From Rhodanobacter sp. 67-28 (lineage in GTDB: Bacteria; Pseudomonadota; Gammaproteobacteria; Xanthomonadales; Rhodanobacteraceae): a stretch of 64,000 bases of DNA. How positions within the stretch are numbered: the stretch's first letter is position 1; each line of letters begins with the position of its first letter. The notes under the pieces were generated by a model. It was not told the DNA's origin, made no database searches, and saw nothing but the letters and a program-made list of their open reading frames with translations. Both the position numbers and the translations under genes were made by a program. The DNA is taken from assembly GCA_001898415.1 (NCBI GenBank), contig MKTU01000026.1, positions 2,376-66,375 of the forward strand. The letters are read 5' to 3'. Below are positions 23,936 through 33,126 of this stretch, piece by piece.

Positions 23936-25284
23936 GACGCCAGTGCGGCCGCGTCGTCGGACGTTTTCACCCGCCCGCGCAGCGAATTGCTCATCGCGTC
24001 GGTGATCACCACGTCGACGAACTGGCCGATCATGCGGGCGTCGCCGGCGAAGTTCACGTAGCGCATGTTCTCGGTGCGGCCGCTGAGTTCGTCCGGATTG
24101 CGGGTACTGGGCTTTTCCACCAGCACGCGCTGCACGGAGCCGACCATCGCCTCGTTGATCTTCCTGGCGTTCGCGTTGATCGCGGCCTGCAGGCGCGCGA
24201 GGCGCTCGTGCTTGACCGCCATCGGCGTGTCATCGGCGAGGTTCGCCGCCGGCGTGCCGGGGCGCGCGGAGAAGATGAAGGTGAAGCTCTGGTCGAAGCC
24301 GACGTCGTCGACCAGCTTCATGGTCTTCTCGAAATCCTCGCCGCTCTCGCCGGGGAAGCCGACGATGATGTCGGTGGACACGCAGATGTCCGGTCGCACC
24401 GCGCGCAGCTTGCGGATCTTCTGCTTGAACTCCAGCGCGGTGTAGCCGCGCTTCATCGCCGAAAGGATGCGGTCGGAACCGGCCTGCACCGGCAGGTGCA
24501 GGTAGTTGGCCAGCTGCGGCACGTTGGCGTAGGCCTCGATCAGCGAGTCGGAGAACTCCAGCGGATGCGAGGTGGTGAAGCGGATGCGACCGATGCCGTC
24601 GATCTGCGCGATCGCATGGATCAGCACGGCGAGGTCGGCGACGCCGCCGTCGAAGGTGGGGCCGCGGTACGCATTGACGTTCTGGCCGAGCAGGTTCACC
24701 TCGCGCACGCCCTGGGCGGCGAGCTTGGCCACCTCCACCAGCACGTCGTCGAACGGACGGCTGATCTCGGTGCCGCGGGTGTACGGCACCACGCAGTAGC
24801 TGCAGTATTTCGAGCAGCCTTCCATGATCGAGACGAAGGCGGTCGGGCCTTCCGCGCGCGGCTCGGGCAGGCAGTCGAACTTCTCGATCTCGGGGAAGCT
24901 GATGTCCACCTGCGGCTTGCCGGTGGCGCGTTGCGCCTCGATCAGCTGGGGCAGGCGGTGCAGGGTCTGCGGGCCGAACACCAGATCCACGTACGGCGCG
25001 CGCTTGACGATCGCCGCGCCTTCCTGACTTGCCACGCAGCCGCCGACGCCAATCACCACATGGCGGCCGTCCTGCTTGTGCTGCTTCCAGCGGCCAAGCT
25101 GGCTGAAGACCTTTTCCTGCGCCTTTTCGCGGATCGAGCAGGTGTTGATCAGGATCACGTCCGCCTCTGACTCGTCCTGGGTCAGCTCCAGCCCGTGCGA
25201 GGCCTTCAGCACGTCGGCCATCTTGGCCGAGTCGTACTCGTTCATCTGGCAGCCGTGGGTCTTGATGAAAAGCTTGCCGCTCAT
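23932..25284 (-). CDS. miaB: tRNA-2-methylthio-N6-isopentenyladenosine synthase
   Basis: This 450-residue radical-SAM enzyme adds the 2-methylthio group to i6A37 of tRNAs reading U-starting codons. The N-terminal MTTase domain has three cluster Cys (T-H-G-C-Q-M-N-E and later N-T-C-S and G-G-C-V). The radical-SAM motif is C-S-K-Y-C-S-Y-C at about 158-165. The C-terminal TRAM domain ends the protein. In many relatives miaB precedes phoH directly; here a GNAT gene and a divergent exporter operon lie between them. Confidence 0.96.
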   Translation of the reverse strand: MSGKLFIKTHGCQMNEYDSAKMADVLKASHGLELTQDESEADVILINTCSIREKAQEKVFSQLGRWKQHKQDGRHVVIGVGGCVASQEGAAIVKRAPYVDLVFGPQTLHRLPQLIEAQRATGKPQVDISFPEIEKFDCLPEPRAEGPTAFVSIMEGCSKYCSYCVVPYTRGTEISRPFDDVLVEVAKLAAQGVREVNLLGQNVNAYRGPTFDGGVADLAVLIHAIAQIDGIGRIRFTTSHPLEFSDSLIEAYANVPQLANYLHLPVQAGSDRILSAMKRGYTALEFKQKIRKLRAVRPDICVSTDIIVGFPGESGEDFEKTMKLVDDVGFDQSFTFIFSARPGTPAANLADDTPMAVKHERLARLQAAINANARKINEAMVGSVQRVLVEKPSTRNPDELSGRTENMRYVNFAGDARMIGQFVDVVITDAMSNSLRGRVKTSDDAAALAS

Positions 25285-25471
25285 CGCGTGGGTACCGTGA
25301 TTCCAGGGCGGATGCGCGATCCGCGGAACCGCGCAGTGTACTGCGCGGCCCGTGTGCCTGCCAGATCAAGCACTTGCGGCCGCCACGGAGGTTGCGGCGC
25401 CGCCCTGGCCACGGTCGTGGAATGAGACTTGCGCACTTGGCGCTGGCCGCGCGTGGCGGCACACTGCGCCC

Positions 25472-26623
25472 ATGTCCGGTGCCGCCAGTCACGGGGGACG
25501 CGTCGATCGGCCTGTTCGCGGTTTCCCCTTGCGTTCGATCCTTGTCGGGGTCGCGCTGCTGGCTGCCTGCCTGTTGGCCACGGCGGCCCGCGCCGGCACC
25601 TTGTACCAGTGCACCGGCAGCAGCGGCGAAACCGTGTACAGCAGCGAGCGGGCGGGGTATCACGGCTGCCGCGCAATCAGCAGCTACGCCGACCCGAAGG
25701 CGACGCGCCGGGCCGCGCCGGTCGCGCGCGCATCGTTGACCGGGGTCAGCGGCCAGGTGGTCACCACGGCGCAGAGCCTTGCGGCCGATGGCGCCCGACC
25801 GGTGTCGCTGGCGCGCGTGCAAGGCGGCGCGCTGAGCACCGCACAGACACGCGAGACGGCGCGGGTAGAGCGCGAGTCGCTGGCCGCGGTGAGCAGTTCG
25901 GCGGTCAGCACGGCGAAGTTGCCGCTGGCGGCCAGGGCGGCCGGCACGCCGGGCCAGTGGCAGTATCGCGAAGCCCATGCCGACGCCGCGCCGGTCGCGC
26001 CCAAGGTGGCCGACGCCGGCGACCGCGTGCTGCGCGGGGCGGTCTATCGCATCGTGCGCGCCGACGGCAGCGTGGAATACACCAACCTGCGTCCCGCCGG
26101 CGGCAAGGGCCGCGCGGTGACCATGCTGTTCAGCTACATCTCCACCTGCGTGGCCTGCAACCTGCATTCGACGATCCGCTGGGATCGCGTGGCGCTGAAC
26201 CTCGACGCGTATGCCGACACGATCCGCGCGGCCAGCATCGAGTACGGCGTCGACGAGGCGTTTCTGCGCGCGATCATCCATGCCGAGAGTGCGTTCAACC
26301 CGCGTGCGCTGTCGCTCAAGGGCGCCCAGGGGCTGATGCAGCTGATGCCCGGCACGGCCAGCGACATGGGCGTGCTCGATGCCTTCAATTCCGCCCAGAA
26401 CATCCGCGGTGGCGCCCGCTACCTGAGCCTGTTGCTGCGCGATTTCGACGGCAGCGAGCGGCTGGCCGCAGCGGCCTACAACGCCGGGCCGGGGGCGGTG
26501 CAGCGCTACAAGGGCGTGCCGCCGTATGCGGAGACCCAGGTCTACGTGGAGCGGGTGGAAACCCTGCGCAAGCGTTACGGCGCGGCGATCCATCCGCCGC
26601 TGGCTTCGCGCGGGCCGGGCTGA
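25472..26623 (+). CDS. Periplasmic lytic transglycosylase (SLT domain)
   Basis: This 383-residue protein has an N-terminal signal or anchor helix (about 21-42). A short module follows that looks like DUF4124 (T-L-Y-Q-C-T-G-S-S-G-E-T-V-Y-S), then a Ser/Ala-rich spacer and a second similar module (A-V-Y-R-I-V-R-A-D-G-S-V-E-Y-T-N). A C-terminal SLT domain at about 245-375 has the catalytic Glu in H-A-E-S-A-F-N-P, then G-L-M-Q-L-M-P and A-Y-N-A-G-P-G. It would cleave peptidoglycan glycan strands to anhydro ends. I chose ATG 25472, which places the signal near the start. Confidence 0.87.
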   Translation: MSGAASHGGRVDRPVRGFPLRSILVGVALLAACLLATAARAGTLYQCTGSSGETVYSSERAGYHGCRAISSYADPKATRRAAPVARASLTGVSGQVVTTAQSLAADGARPVSLARVQGGALSTAQTRETARVERESLAAVSSSAVSTAKLPLAARAAGTPGQWQYREAHADAAPVAPKVADAGDRVLRGAVYRIVRADGSVEYTNLRPAGGKGRAVTMLFSYISTCVACNLHSTIRWDRVALNLDAYADTIRAASIEYGVDEAFLRAIIHAESAFNPRALSLKGAQGLMQLMPGTASDMGVLDAFNSAQNIRGGARYLSLLLRDFDGSERLAAAAYNAGPGAVQRYKGVPPYAETQVYVERVETLRKRYGAAIHPPLASRGPG

Positions 26624-26647
26624 CGCCCGCCCGCCGCGGTGACCCGC

Positions 26648-27832
26648 TCAGGGCTGGCTGGAGAGACTGCCGTCCATCGGCGGGCGCTGTGCCAGCGTGA
26701 CCGTGACCTGGAACGGCGTGCCGTCACGCAGGCCGGAGATCTGCACCTGGCTGCCGGGCTTGAGCGTGGCCTCGCGGCGGCGCAGGTCGGCCGGGCCCAT
26801 GATGTCGTCGTTGCCGATGCGCAGCAGGATGTCTCGCGGCTTGATCCCCGCCTGCGCGGCCGGACCGCCGGAGTACACCGCGATGACCTGTGCGCCGCGC
26901 GCGGCAGCGGGCAGGCCGCTGTCCGCCGCCACCGGCACGAAGGCGTAGTCGGCACCGAGCCAGCCGCGCACCACGTGGCCGGTGGTGATCAATTGATCGA
27001 GCACCTTGGTGGCGGTGGCCACCGGGATCGCGAAACCGATGCCCTCCGCGTTGGCGGCCTGACCCTTGCCGATCAGCAGGGTATTGATGCCGACCAGCTG
27101 CCCCTGCGTGTTGACCAGCGCGCCGCCGGAGTTGCCCAGGTTGATGGCCGCATCGGTCTGGATGAAGTCCTCGGCGCTGGAACTGTTCAACTGCCGCCCG
27201 ATCGCGCTGACGATGCCCATCGTCACGGTCTGGTTGAGGCCGAACGGGTTGCCGATCGCCAGCACCACGTCGCCGGGGCGCAACTGGCTGGGGTCGGCCA
27301 TGTGGATCACCGGCAGGTTGCTGGCGTCGATCTTGAGCACGGCCAGGTCGGTCTCGCGGTCGGAACCGACCAGCCGCGCCTTGGCGATGCGGCCGTCGTA
27401 AAGCAGCACCTGGATATCGGCAGCGTTGGCGATCACGTGGTTGTTGGTCAGCACGTAGTCGTTGCCGCGGGCGCTGACGATCACGCCCGAGCCCAGCGTC
27501 TGCTCGCGATGCTGGTAGGTCGTCGGCTGGCCGCCGAACAGCTGCTGCAGCACCGGGTTGTCGTACATGCGCAGCGCTTGCTCGGTGACGATCTTGTTGG
27601 CATAGATGTTCACCACCGACGGTGCCGCGGCGGCCACGGCGTCGGCGTACGATACCGGCGCCGCGCCCGCCTGCTCGTGCCGGGTCGGCGCGACCGCCGC
27701 CGGAGCGAGCCCCAGGCGCGCGCGCAGGCGCTCGCCGCTGCCGGGCCAGAACAGGCCGATCACGAAGGCCAGCGCCAGTCCAAGGATGACGAAGCGGGCA
27801 ATGAACAGAAGGGTGCCGGCGGCATGTTTCAT
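26648..27832 (-). CDS. degS: DegS/AlgW-like membrane-anchored serine protease
   Basis: This 394-residue protease has one N-terminal membrane anchor (about 8-28), a trypsin-like domain with catalytic His132 (N-N-H-V-I), Asp162 (T-D-L-A-V-L) and Ser235 (G-N-S-G-G-A-L), and a single PDZ domain at about 290-380. The one-PDZ, membrane-anchored layout is that of DegS/AlgW, which cut the anti-sigma factor RseA in the sigma-E response. The gene is divergent from petABC, a neighbourhood seen in other gammaproteobacteria. The start is at 27832; no clear ribosome site is visible. Confidence 0.88.
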   Translation of the reverse strand: MKHAAGTLLFIARFVILGLALAFVIGLFWPGSGERLRARLGLAPAAVAPTRHEQAGAAPVSYADAVAAAAPSVVNIYANKIVTEQALRMYDNPVLQQLFGGQPTTYQHREQTLGSGVIVSARGNDYVLTNNHVIANAADIQVLLYDGRIAKARLVGSDRETDLAVLKIDASNLPVIHMADPSQLRPGDVVLAIGNPFGLNQTVTMGIVSAIGRQLNSSSAEDFIQTDAAINLGNSGGALVNTQGQLVGINTLLIGKGQAANAEGIGFAIPVATATKVLDQLITTGHVVRGWLGADYAFVPVAADSGLPAAARGAQVIAVYSGGPAAQAGIKPRDILLRIGNDDIMGPADLRRREATLKPGSQVQISGLRDGTPFQVTVTLAQRPPMDGSLSSQP

Positions 27833-27902
27833 GTCGGGGAGAACGTTCCGGCGAGTCGTGGCGGGGGAGGCACCGGGCAGAGTCCGGCAGGCATCCGGTT
27901 TA

Positions 27903-27961
27903 TTGTACGGCGCGGCCCCTGACGCTACACTAACGCGATTTTTGCGGGGCCTGAAACCCCG
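27903..27961 (+). promoter_or_regulatory. Putative petABC promoter and leader hairpin
   Basis: TTGTAC (27903-27908), a 17-base spacer and TACACT (27926-27931) form a good sigma-70 type promoter for petABC. Just downstream, CGGGG-cctgaaa-CCCCG (27945-27961) forms a short hairpin in the 5' leader. Confidence 0.6.
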
Positions 27962-27995
27962 TCCTGGCATGACCTTGCAAGTACCGGAGAGCCTG

Positions 27996-28592
27996 ATGGC
28001 GAACGAAGTCGTCGACCACGGCCGCCGCCGATTCCTGACCGCAACCACCGCAGTGGTGGGTGGCATCGGGGTCGTCTCGGCGGCAGTGCCCTTCATCAAG
28101 TCGTGGGAGCCCAGCGCGCGGGCCAAGGCCGCCGGCGCTCCGGTTACCCAGTCGCTCAAGAAGATCGAGAAGGGCCAGCAGCTGATCGTGGCCTGGCGCA
28201 GCCTGCCGGTCTTCATCGTCAACCGCACGCCGGCCCAGCTGGCGCAGTTGCCGAAGGAAGACCCGCTGCTGGTCGATCCCAAGTCCGAGGTCGAGCAGCA
28301 GCCCAAGTACGCGCAGAACGAGACGCGCTCGATCAAGCCCGAGTGGCTGGTGATGGTCGGCATCTGCACCCACCTGGGCTGCGTGCCGGACTTCTACGGC
28401 GAGATCAAGCCCGAGCCGTTCGACCCGAACTGGAAAGGCGGCTACTACTGCCCCTGCCACCACTCGCGCTACGACATCGCGGGCCGGGTCTACAAGAACG
28501 TGCCGGCGCCGAAGAACATGCAGGTTCCGCCGTACCACTTCGTGGACGACACCACCGTGCAGATTGGCGTTGATCCGAAGGAGGCTGGCTGA
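27996..28592 (+). CDS. petA: Ubiquinol-cytochrome c reductase iron-sulfur (Rieske) subunit
   Basis: This 198-residue protein has a twin-arginine-like N-terminus (G-R-R-R-F-L-T-A-T-T) leading into one membrane helix. The Rieske cluster motifs are C-T-H-L-G-C (Cys124, His126, Cys129) and C-P-C-H-H-S (Cys152, Cys154, His155). It takes electrons from ubiquinol in the bc1 complex. I chose ATG 27996; an in-frame ATG at 27969 would add nine residues. The TGATG junction couples it to petB. Confidence 0.95.
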   Translation: MANEVVDHGRRRFLTATTAVVGGIGVVSAAVPFIKSWEPSARAKAAGAPVTQSLKKIEKGQQLIVAWRSLPVFIVNRTPAQLAQLPKEDPLLVDPKSEVEQQPKYAQNETRSIKPEWLVMVGICTHLGCVPDFYGEIKPEPFDPNWKGGYYCPCHHSRYDIAGRVYKNVPAPKNMQVPPYHFVDDTTVQIGVDPKEAG

Positions 28593-29893
28593 TGGCCAAC
28601 GTATTCAGCAACATCGGCGACTGGGTCAACGAGCGCGCCCCCGGCATGATGCCGATGTACCGCGCCCACATGACCGAGTACTACGCGCCGAAGAACTTCA
28701 ACCTCTGGTACTACTTCGGTTCGCTGGCTCTGCTGGTGCTGGTCAACCAGATCGTCACCGGCATCTTCCTCACCATGAACTACACCCCGAGCGCGGCGGG
28801 AGCCTTCGACTCGGTGCAGTACATCATGCGTGACGTGGAGTGGGGCTGGCTGATCCGCTACATGCACTCCACCGGCGCCTCGCTGTTCTTCGTGGTGGTG
28901 TTCCTGCACATGTTCCGCGGCCTGATGTACGGCTCGTACAAGAAGCCGCGCGAGCTGGTCTGGCTGCTCGGCATGATGATCTTCCTGGTGCTGATGGCCG
29001 AGGCCTTCATGGGCTACGTGCTGCCGTGGGGCAACATGTCGTTCTGGGGCGCCAAGGTGATCATCTCGCTGTTCGGCACGCTGCCCTACATCGGTTCGGG
29101 GCTGGAGCAGTGGATCATGGGCGACTTCCTGCCCGGCGATGCCACGCTCAACCGCTTCTTCGCCCTGCACGTGATCGCGCTGCCGCTGGTGCTGCTGCTG
29201 CTGGTAGTGCTGCACATCGCCGCGCTGCACGAGGTTGGCTCGAACAACCCGGACGGCGTGGAGATCAAGAAGGGTCCCAAGGGCAACCGCTGGGATGCGC
29301 TCAAGCCCGCCGACGGCATCCCGTTCCATCCGTATTACACGGTGAAGGATCTGGTGGGCGTGGGCTTCTTCCTGCTGATCGCCGCGTTCATCATCTTCTT
29401 CGCGCCGACGTTCGGCGGCTGGTTCCTGGAGCATGACAACGCGATCCCGGCCAACAACCTGCTGACTCCGCCGGAGATCAAGCCGGTGTGGTACTTCACT
29501 CCGTTCTACGCGATCGTGCGCATGATTCCGTCCTTCCTCGGCTCGGCCGTGTGGGGCGTGCTGGCGATGTTCAGCGCGATCGCGGTGCTGTTCGCGATGC
29601 CCTGGCTCGATCGCGGCAAGGTCAAGTCGATCCGTTACCGCGGCACCGGCTACAAGGTGGCGCTGACGGTCTTCGTGCTGTCGTTCTTCGGGCTCGGTGC
29701 GGTCGGTGCAGGCGTCACGGCGGAGGTCATCCCGGCGTGGTTCGGCAATGTCGACCTCACGTTCTGGGAGAACCTGTTCGGACGGCTGATGACGCTGCTG
29801 TATTTCGGTTTCTTCGTTTTCCTCTGGGCCTATACCTATTTCGGCTGGGAGACGACCAAGCCGGTTCCGGATCGGGTGACCACGCATGACTAA
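28592..29893 (+). CDS. petB: Ubiquinol-cytochrome c reductase cytochrome b subunit
   Basis: This 433-residue membrane protein has about eight helices. It has two heme-ligand His pairs (R-Y-M-H-S-T-G-A/V-F-L-H-M-F-R-G, and A-L-H-V-I-A-L-P/V-L-H-I-A-A-L-H). The Qo-site motif P-P-E-I-K-P-V-W-Y-F is a variant of the classical P-E-W-Y. It spans the inner membrane and carries both quinone sites. It is a full-length, unsplit cytochrome b, not a b6/subunit IV pair. It overlaps petC by 8 bases. Confidence 0.97.
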   Translation: MANVFSNIGDWVNERAPGMMPMYRAHMTEYYAPKNFNLWYYFGSLALLVLVNQIVTGIFLTMNYTPSAAGAFDSVQYIMRDVEWGWLIRYMHSTGASLFFVVVFLHMFRGLMYGSYKKPRELVWLLGMMIFLVLMAEAFMGYVLPWGNMSFWGAKVIISLFGTLPYIGSGLEQWIMGDFLPGDATLNRFFALHVIALPLVLLLLVVLHIAALHEVGSNNPDGVEIKKGPKGNRWDALKPADGIPFHPYYTVKDLVGVGFFLLIAAFIIFFAPTFGGWFLEHDNAIPANNLLTPPEIKPVWYFTPFYAIVRMIPSFLGSAVWGVLAMFSAIAVLFAMPWLDRGKVKSIRYRGTGYKVALTVFVLSFFGLGAVGAGVTAEVIPAWFGNVDLTFWENLFGRLMTLLYFGFFVFLWAYTYFGWETTKPVPDRVTTHD

Positions 29894-30653
29894 GCTGCCA
29901 ACGACGATGAAGCATTTTCTTTCCGGTATCGCGCTGGCACTCGGCCTGTTCGTCGGCACGCTGCCGGCGCACGCAGCCGAGAGCGCCAAGGTCGAGTTGA
30001 TGAAGTCCGGCGCCGACGTGCGCGACCAGGCTTCGCTGCAACGCGGCGCGCGGCTGTTCTTCAACTATTGCGTCGGCTGCCACTCGCTGAAGTACGTGCG
30101 CTATTCGCGCATGGCCGAGGACCTGGGCCTGACCGAAGACGAGGTGATGAAGAACCTCAACTTCACCGGCGCCAAGTTCCAGGAGCCGGTGGTCTCGCAC
30201 ATGCCGGCAGCGCTGGCCGGCACGTGGTTCGGCAAGGCTCCGCCGGATCTCTCGCTGGAAGTGGATGCCAAGGGCGCCGACTGGGTCTACACCTACCTCA
30301 ACACCTTCTACCTCGACCCGAAGAGCCCGATCGGCTGGAACAACACCACCTTGCCCAATGCCGCCATGCCGTTCCCGCTGTGGGAGCTGCAGGGCATGCA
30401 GACCGCGCAGATGAAGCCGGCGAAGGATGGCGAAGCCGCGGGCGTGGAGAAGCTGGTGCTGTCGCACCCGGGCAAGATGACCCCGGCGCAGTTCCAGCAG
30501 GCCACCCGTGACCTGACCAGCTTCCTGCAATACGTCTCCGAGCCGGCGGCGCTGCAACGCCACCATTACGGTATCTGGGTGCTGCTGTTCCTGGCCCTGT
30601 TCACCTTCCTGGCGGCGCTGCTCAAGAAGGAATACTGGAAAGACGTCCACTGA
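29886..30653 (+). CDS. petC: Ubiquinol-cytochrome c reductase cytochrome c1 subunit
   Basis: This 255-residue protein has a signal peptide, one heme c site C-V-G-C-H near residue 60, a probable Met ligand in the N-A-A-M-P-F region, and a C-terminal membrane anchor (about 228-245). It passes electrons from the Rieske centre to soluble cytochrome c. It starts inside petB (ATGACTAA), so the three subunits are coupled. An internal ATG at 29907 is a possible alternative start. Length and motifs are intact. Confidence 0.96.
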   Translation: MTKLPTTMKHFLSGIALALGLFVGTLPAHAAESAKVELMKSGADVRDQASLQRGARLFFNYCVGCHSLKYVRYSRMAEDLGLTEDEVMKNLNFTGAKFQEPVVSHMPAALAGTWFGKAPPDLSLEVDAKGADWVYTYLNTFYLDPKSPIGWNNTTLPNAAMPFPLWELQGMQTAQMKPAKDGEAAGVEKLVLSHPGKMTPAQFQQATRDLTSFLQYVSEPAALQRHHYGIWVLLFLALFTFLAALLKKEYWKDVH

Positions 30654-30721
30654 GCCGCAAGGCACTGCGGACGCGGCGGCCACGGGCCGCCGCGTCTGTC
30701 TCACCGATGGGGAAATCGCGC

Positions 30722-31360
30722 ATGGTTCAAAACCCCCGCTTGCGTAACGCATTGACGCTGTACACCACGGCCGATGACATCCAGTGCCATCGTGCCCGAC
30801 TGGTGCTGGCCGCCAAGGGGGTCAGCTACGAACGGGTGCTGGTGGACCACGCCCGGCCACCGCAGGACCTGCTCGATCTCAACCCGTACGGCAGCACGCC
30901 GACCCTGATCGACCGCGACCTGACGTTGTTCGATACCGCGGTGGTGTGCGAATACATCGACGAGCGCTACCCGCACCCACCGCTGATGCCGATCGACCCG
31001 CAATCGCGCGCGCGCCTGCGCGTGGCGGCCGTGCGGATCGAGAAGGACTGGTTGCCCGAGGTGGACAAGATCCGCGCAGGCGGCCGTCCGGCGGATGCGG
31101 CACGCAAGCGGTTGCGCGAACACCTGCTCTCCACGGTGCCGCTGTTCAAGGCCTCGCGGTTCTTCCTCAACCCCGAGATGAGCCTGGCCGATTGCCTGGT
31201 GGCGCCGGTGATCTGGCGGCTGCCCTGGCTCGGCGTGGATCTGGGCCGCGAGGGCAAGTCGATCGTCGATTACGGCGAGCGCCTGTTCCACAGCCAGGGT
31301 TTTGCACGCAGCATGACCGACGAGGAAAAGGCCATGCGGCCGGTCCATGAGCAAGCATGA
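30722..31360 (+). CDS. sspA: Stringent starvation protein A (GST-like RNA polymerase-associated)
   Basis: This 212-residue glutathione S-transferase-fold protein has an N-terminal thioredoxin-like part with N-P-Y-G-S-T-P-T-L-I-D and F-D-T-A-V-V-C-E-Y-I-D. SspA binds RNA polymerase and supports acid and starvation responses rather than acting as a GST. I chose ATG 30722, spaced from GGGGA. It follows petC by 68 bases and precedes sspB, an arrangement common in gammaproteobacteria. Confidence 0.92.
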   Translation: MVQNPRLRNALTLYTTADDIQCHRARLVLAAKGVSYERVLVDHARPPQDLLDLNPYGSTPTLIDRDLTLFDTAVVCEYIDERYPHPPLMPIDPQSRARLRVAAVRIEKDWLPEVDKIRAGGRPADAARKRLREHLLSTVPLFKASRFFLNPEMSLADCLVAPVIWRLPWLGVDLGREGKSIVDYGERLFHSQGFARSMTDEEKAMRPVHEQA

Positions 31361-31370
31361 CGCCATCGCC

Positions 31371-31793
31371 ATGAGCTCGAATCGCCCGTACCTGCTGCGG
31401 GCGATCTACGACTGGATTTCCGACAACAACCTGACCCCTTACGTGCTGGTCGATGCCGGCGTGGCCGGCGTGCGGGTGCCGCCACAGGTGATCCAGAACG
31501 GCCAGGTAGTGCTCAACTTGGCTACCCGCGCGGTGGCCAACCTCGATCTCGGCAACGAATGGATCAGCTTCCAGGCGCGTTTCTCCGGGGTCAGCCAGGC
31601 GATCCAGATTCCGGTGCAGGCCGTGCTGGCGCTGTATGCGCAGGAGAACGGCCAGGGCATGATGTTTCCGGCCGAAGGCGAGGGCGGCGACACTCCGCCG
31701 AACGAGCCGCCGCCGGACGGCCCCGCCCCTGCAGCCGATGAGGGGGGCGACAAGCCCAAGCGCGCGACGCCGCACCTGCGCGTGGTGAAGTAA
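31371..31793 (+). CDS. sspB: ClpXP protease specificity-enhancing factor
   Basis: This 140-residue protein begins with S-S-N-R-P-Y-L-L-R-A-I-Y-D-W. That leads into the SspB substrate-binding domain that holds ssrA-tagged peptides, with T-P-Y-V-L-V-D and Q-V-V-L-N-L-A. A Pro/Gly/Glu-rich flexible tail follows. It ends in L-R-V-V-K, the peptide that docks SspB onto ClpX in E. coli. The start at 31371 gives the usual N-terminal length; ATG 31347 would overlap sspA. The full adaptor design is kept, so tmRNA-tagged proteins should be delivered to ClpXP. Confidence 0.93.
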   Translation: MSSNRPYLLRAIYDWISDNNLTPYVLVDAGVAGVRVPPQVIQNGQVVLNLATRAVANLDLGNEWISFQARFSGVSQAIQIPVQAVLALYAQENGQGMMFPAEGEGGDTPPNEPPPDGPAPAADEGGDKPKRATPHLRVVK

Positions 31794-31824
31794 CCCGTTG
31801 CTGCCCCGTCGGGCGGCTGCCGTT

Positions 31825-32226
31825 TCAGGGCTGTCGATCGGCCCGCCGCGGACGCAATGCCACGACCTTCCCCGACGAGGCTGCAAAACCGTCTTCGGGC
31901 GTGCTTGCGACTGCCAGCGGCTCGACCACCGGCAGGCTCAGGCCGGTCAGCGCGTCGCCGATCATCCACAGCCGGCCCGGCTCGCGATCGTGCCCGTCGA
32001 TGCTGACTTCGAAACCGTAACCCCGCTCGACCCGGCGCAGGCCGTTGACCCGGCGCAGGCGCAGTGCACGCATGCCCACCGTCTCGTCCAGCAATTGCAG
32101 GCCGTGCAAATGGCACTGTTGTCGCGCGATCCGCACCGCGCGTTCGCGCGCCACGCTGAGCTTCAGCCACAGCCCCACGGCGGCGCCGAGCACCAGCAGC
32201 AGGACGAGGGCGGAGAAATCGGACAT
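31825..32226 (-). CDS. DUF3301 family protein
   Basis: This 133-residue protein has an N-terminal membrane helix (about 5-22), followed by A-R-x-x-C-H-L-H-G-L-Q-L-L-D-E-T-V, the core of DUF3301. A strand-rich part (Y-G-F-E-V-S-I-D-G-H-D-R) and a variable basic tail come next. The function is unknown. It ends 31 bases from the convergent sspB, with no clear terminator between. It stands next to nadC on the same strand, 42 bases after it. Confidence 0.8.
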   Translation of the reverse strand: MSDFSALVLLLVLGAAVGLWLKLSVARERAVRIARQQCHLHGLQLLDETVGMRALRLRRVNGLRRVERGYGFEVSIDGHDREPGRLWMIGDALTGLSLPVVEPLAVASTPEDGFAASSGKVVALRPRRADRQP

Positions 32227-32268
32227 GCACCCAGTGTGTGGGCGCGCCGGCGCCCGCGCAAGCCAGGG

Positions 32269-33126
32269 TCAGAGCAATTGCAGGCGCAGCGAGAGGTCGA
32301 TCGCGTGCACGTGTTTGGTCAGTGCGCCGACCGAGATGAAATCCACGCCGGTGCGGGCAAAGTCGCCGATGGTCTGCAGGTCGACGTTGCCGGAAATCTC
32401 CAGCGGCACGCGGCCGGCCGTGCGCGCCACGGCCTCGCGCATCTGCTCCAGCTCGAAGTTGTCGAGCATGATGCGGTCCACGCCGGCATGCAGGGCCTGT
32501 TCGAGCTCGTCGAGGTTCTCCACTTCGACTTCCAGCGGCAGGTCGGGGTGCAGCCGGCGCGCGGCCGACACCGCCGCGGCGATGCCGCCGGCGGCGATGA
32601 TGTGGTTCTCCTTGACCAGGATCGCGTCGTACAGGCCCATGCGCTGGTTGTGGCCGCCGCCGCAGCGCACGGCATATTTCTGCGCGACGCGCAGGCCGGG
32701 CACGGTCTTGCGGGTGTCGAGCACGCGCACGGCGGTGCCGGCTACCGCGGCGACATGGCGAGCGGTGGTAGTGGCGGTGGCCGAGAGCAGTTGCAGGAAG
32801 TTGAGCGCCGTACGTTCGGCGGTAACCAGCGAGCGGGCGTGTCCGGACAGGCTGCAGAGCAGCGTGCCGGGGGCGACCTGGTCGCCGTCGCTTACCCGCC
32901 AGTCGATCTGCACCGAAGGGTCCAGCCGCCGGAAGCAGGCGTCGAACCAGGCGCTGCCGGCAATCACGGCGGCGTCACGGCAGGTGAGCCGGGCCTGCGC
33001 CCGCGCATCGGCCGGGAGCAGGGCGGCGGTGGCATCGCCCTGGCCGAGATCCTCGGTCAGGGCGCGTTCGACATCAGCGGCGATCTGGGCGGCAGCGGGC
33101 GGCGCGAAACGGGGCGTGGCGGTCAT
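32269..33126 (-). CDS. nadC: Nicotinate-nucleotide pyrophosphorylase (quinolinate phosphoribosyltransferase)
   Basis: This 285-residue enzyme converts quinolinate and PRPP to nicotinate mononucleotide in de novo NAD synthesis. Visible motifs are E-D-L-G-Q-G-D near the start, T-R-K-T-V-P-G-L-R, G-G-G-H-N-Q-R-M-G-L, and the barrel strands V-E-V-E-N-L-D and I-M-L-D-N. Its ATG overlaps the stop of the DUF1631 gene (ATGA), so the two are co-expressed. Full length. Confidence 0.96.
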   Translation of the reverse strand: MTATPRFAPPAAAQIAADVERALTEDLGQGDATAALLPADARAQARLTCRDAAVIAGSAWFDACFRRLDPSVQIDWRVSDGDQVAPGTLLCSLSGHARSLVTAERTALNFLQLLSATATTTARHVAAVAGTAVRVLDTRKTVPGLRVAQKYAVRCGGGHNQRMGLYDAILVKENHIIAAGGIAAAVSAARRLHPDLPLEVEVENLDELEQALHAGVDRIMLDNFELEQMREAVARTAGRVPLEISGNVDLQTIGDFARTGVDFISVGALTKHVHAIDLSLRLQLL

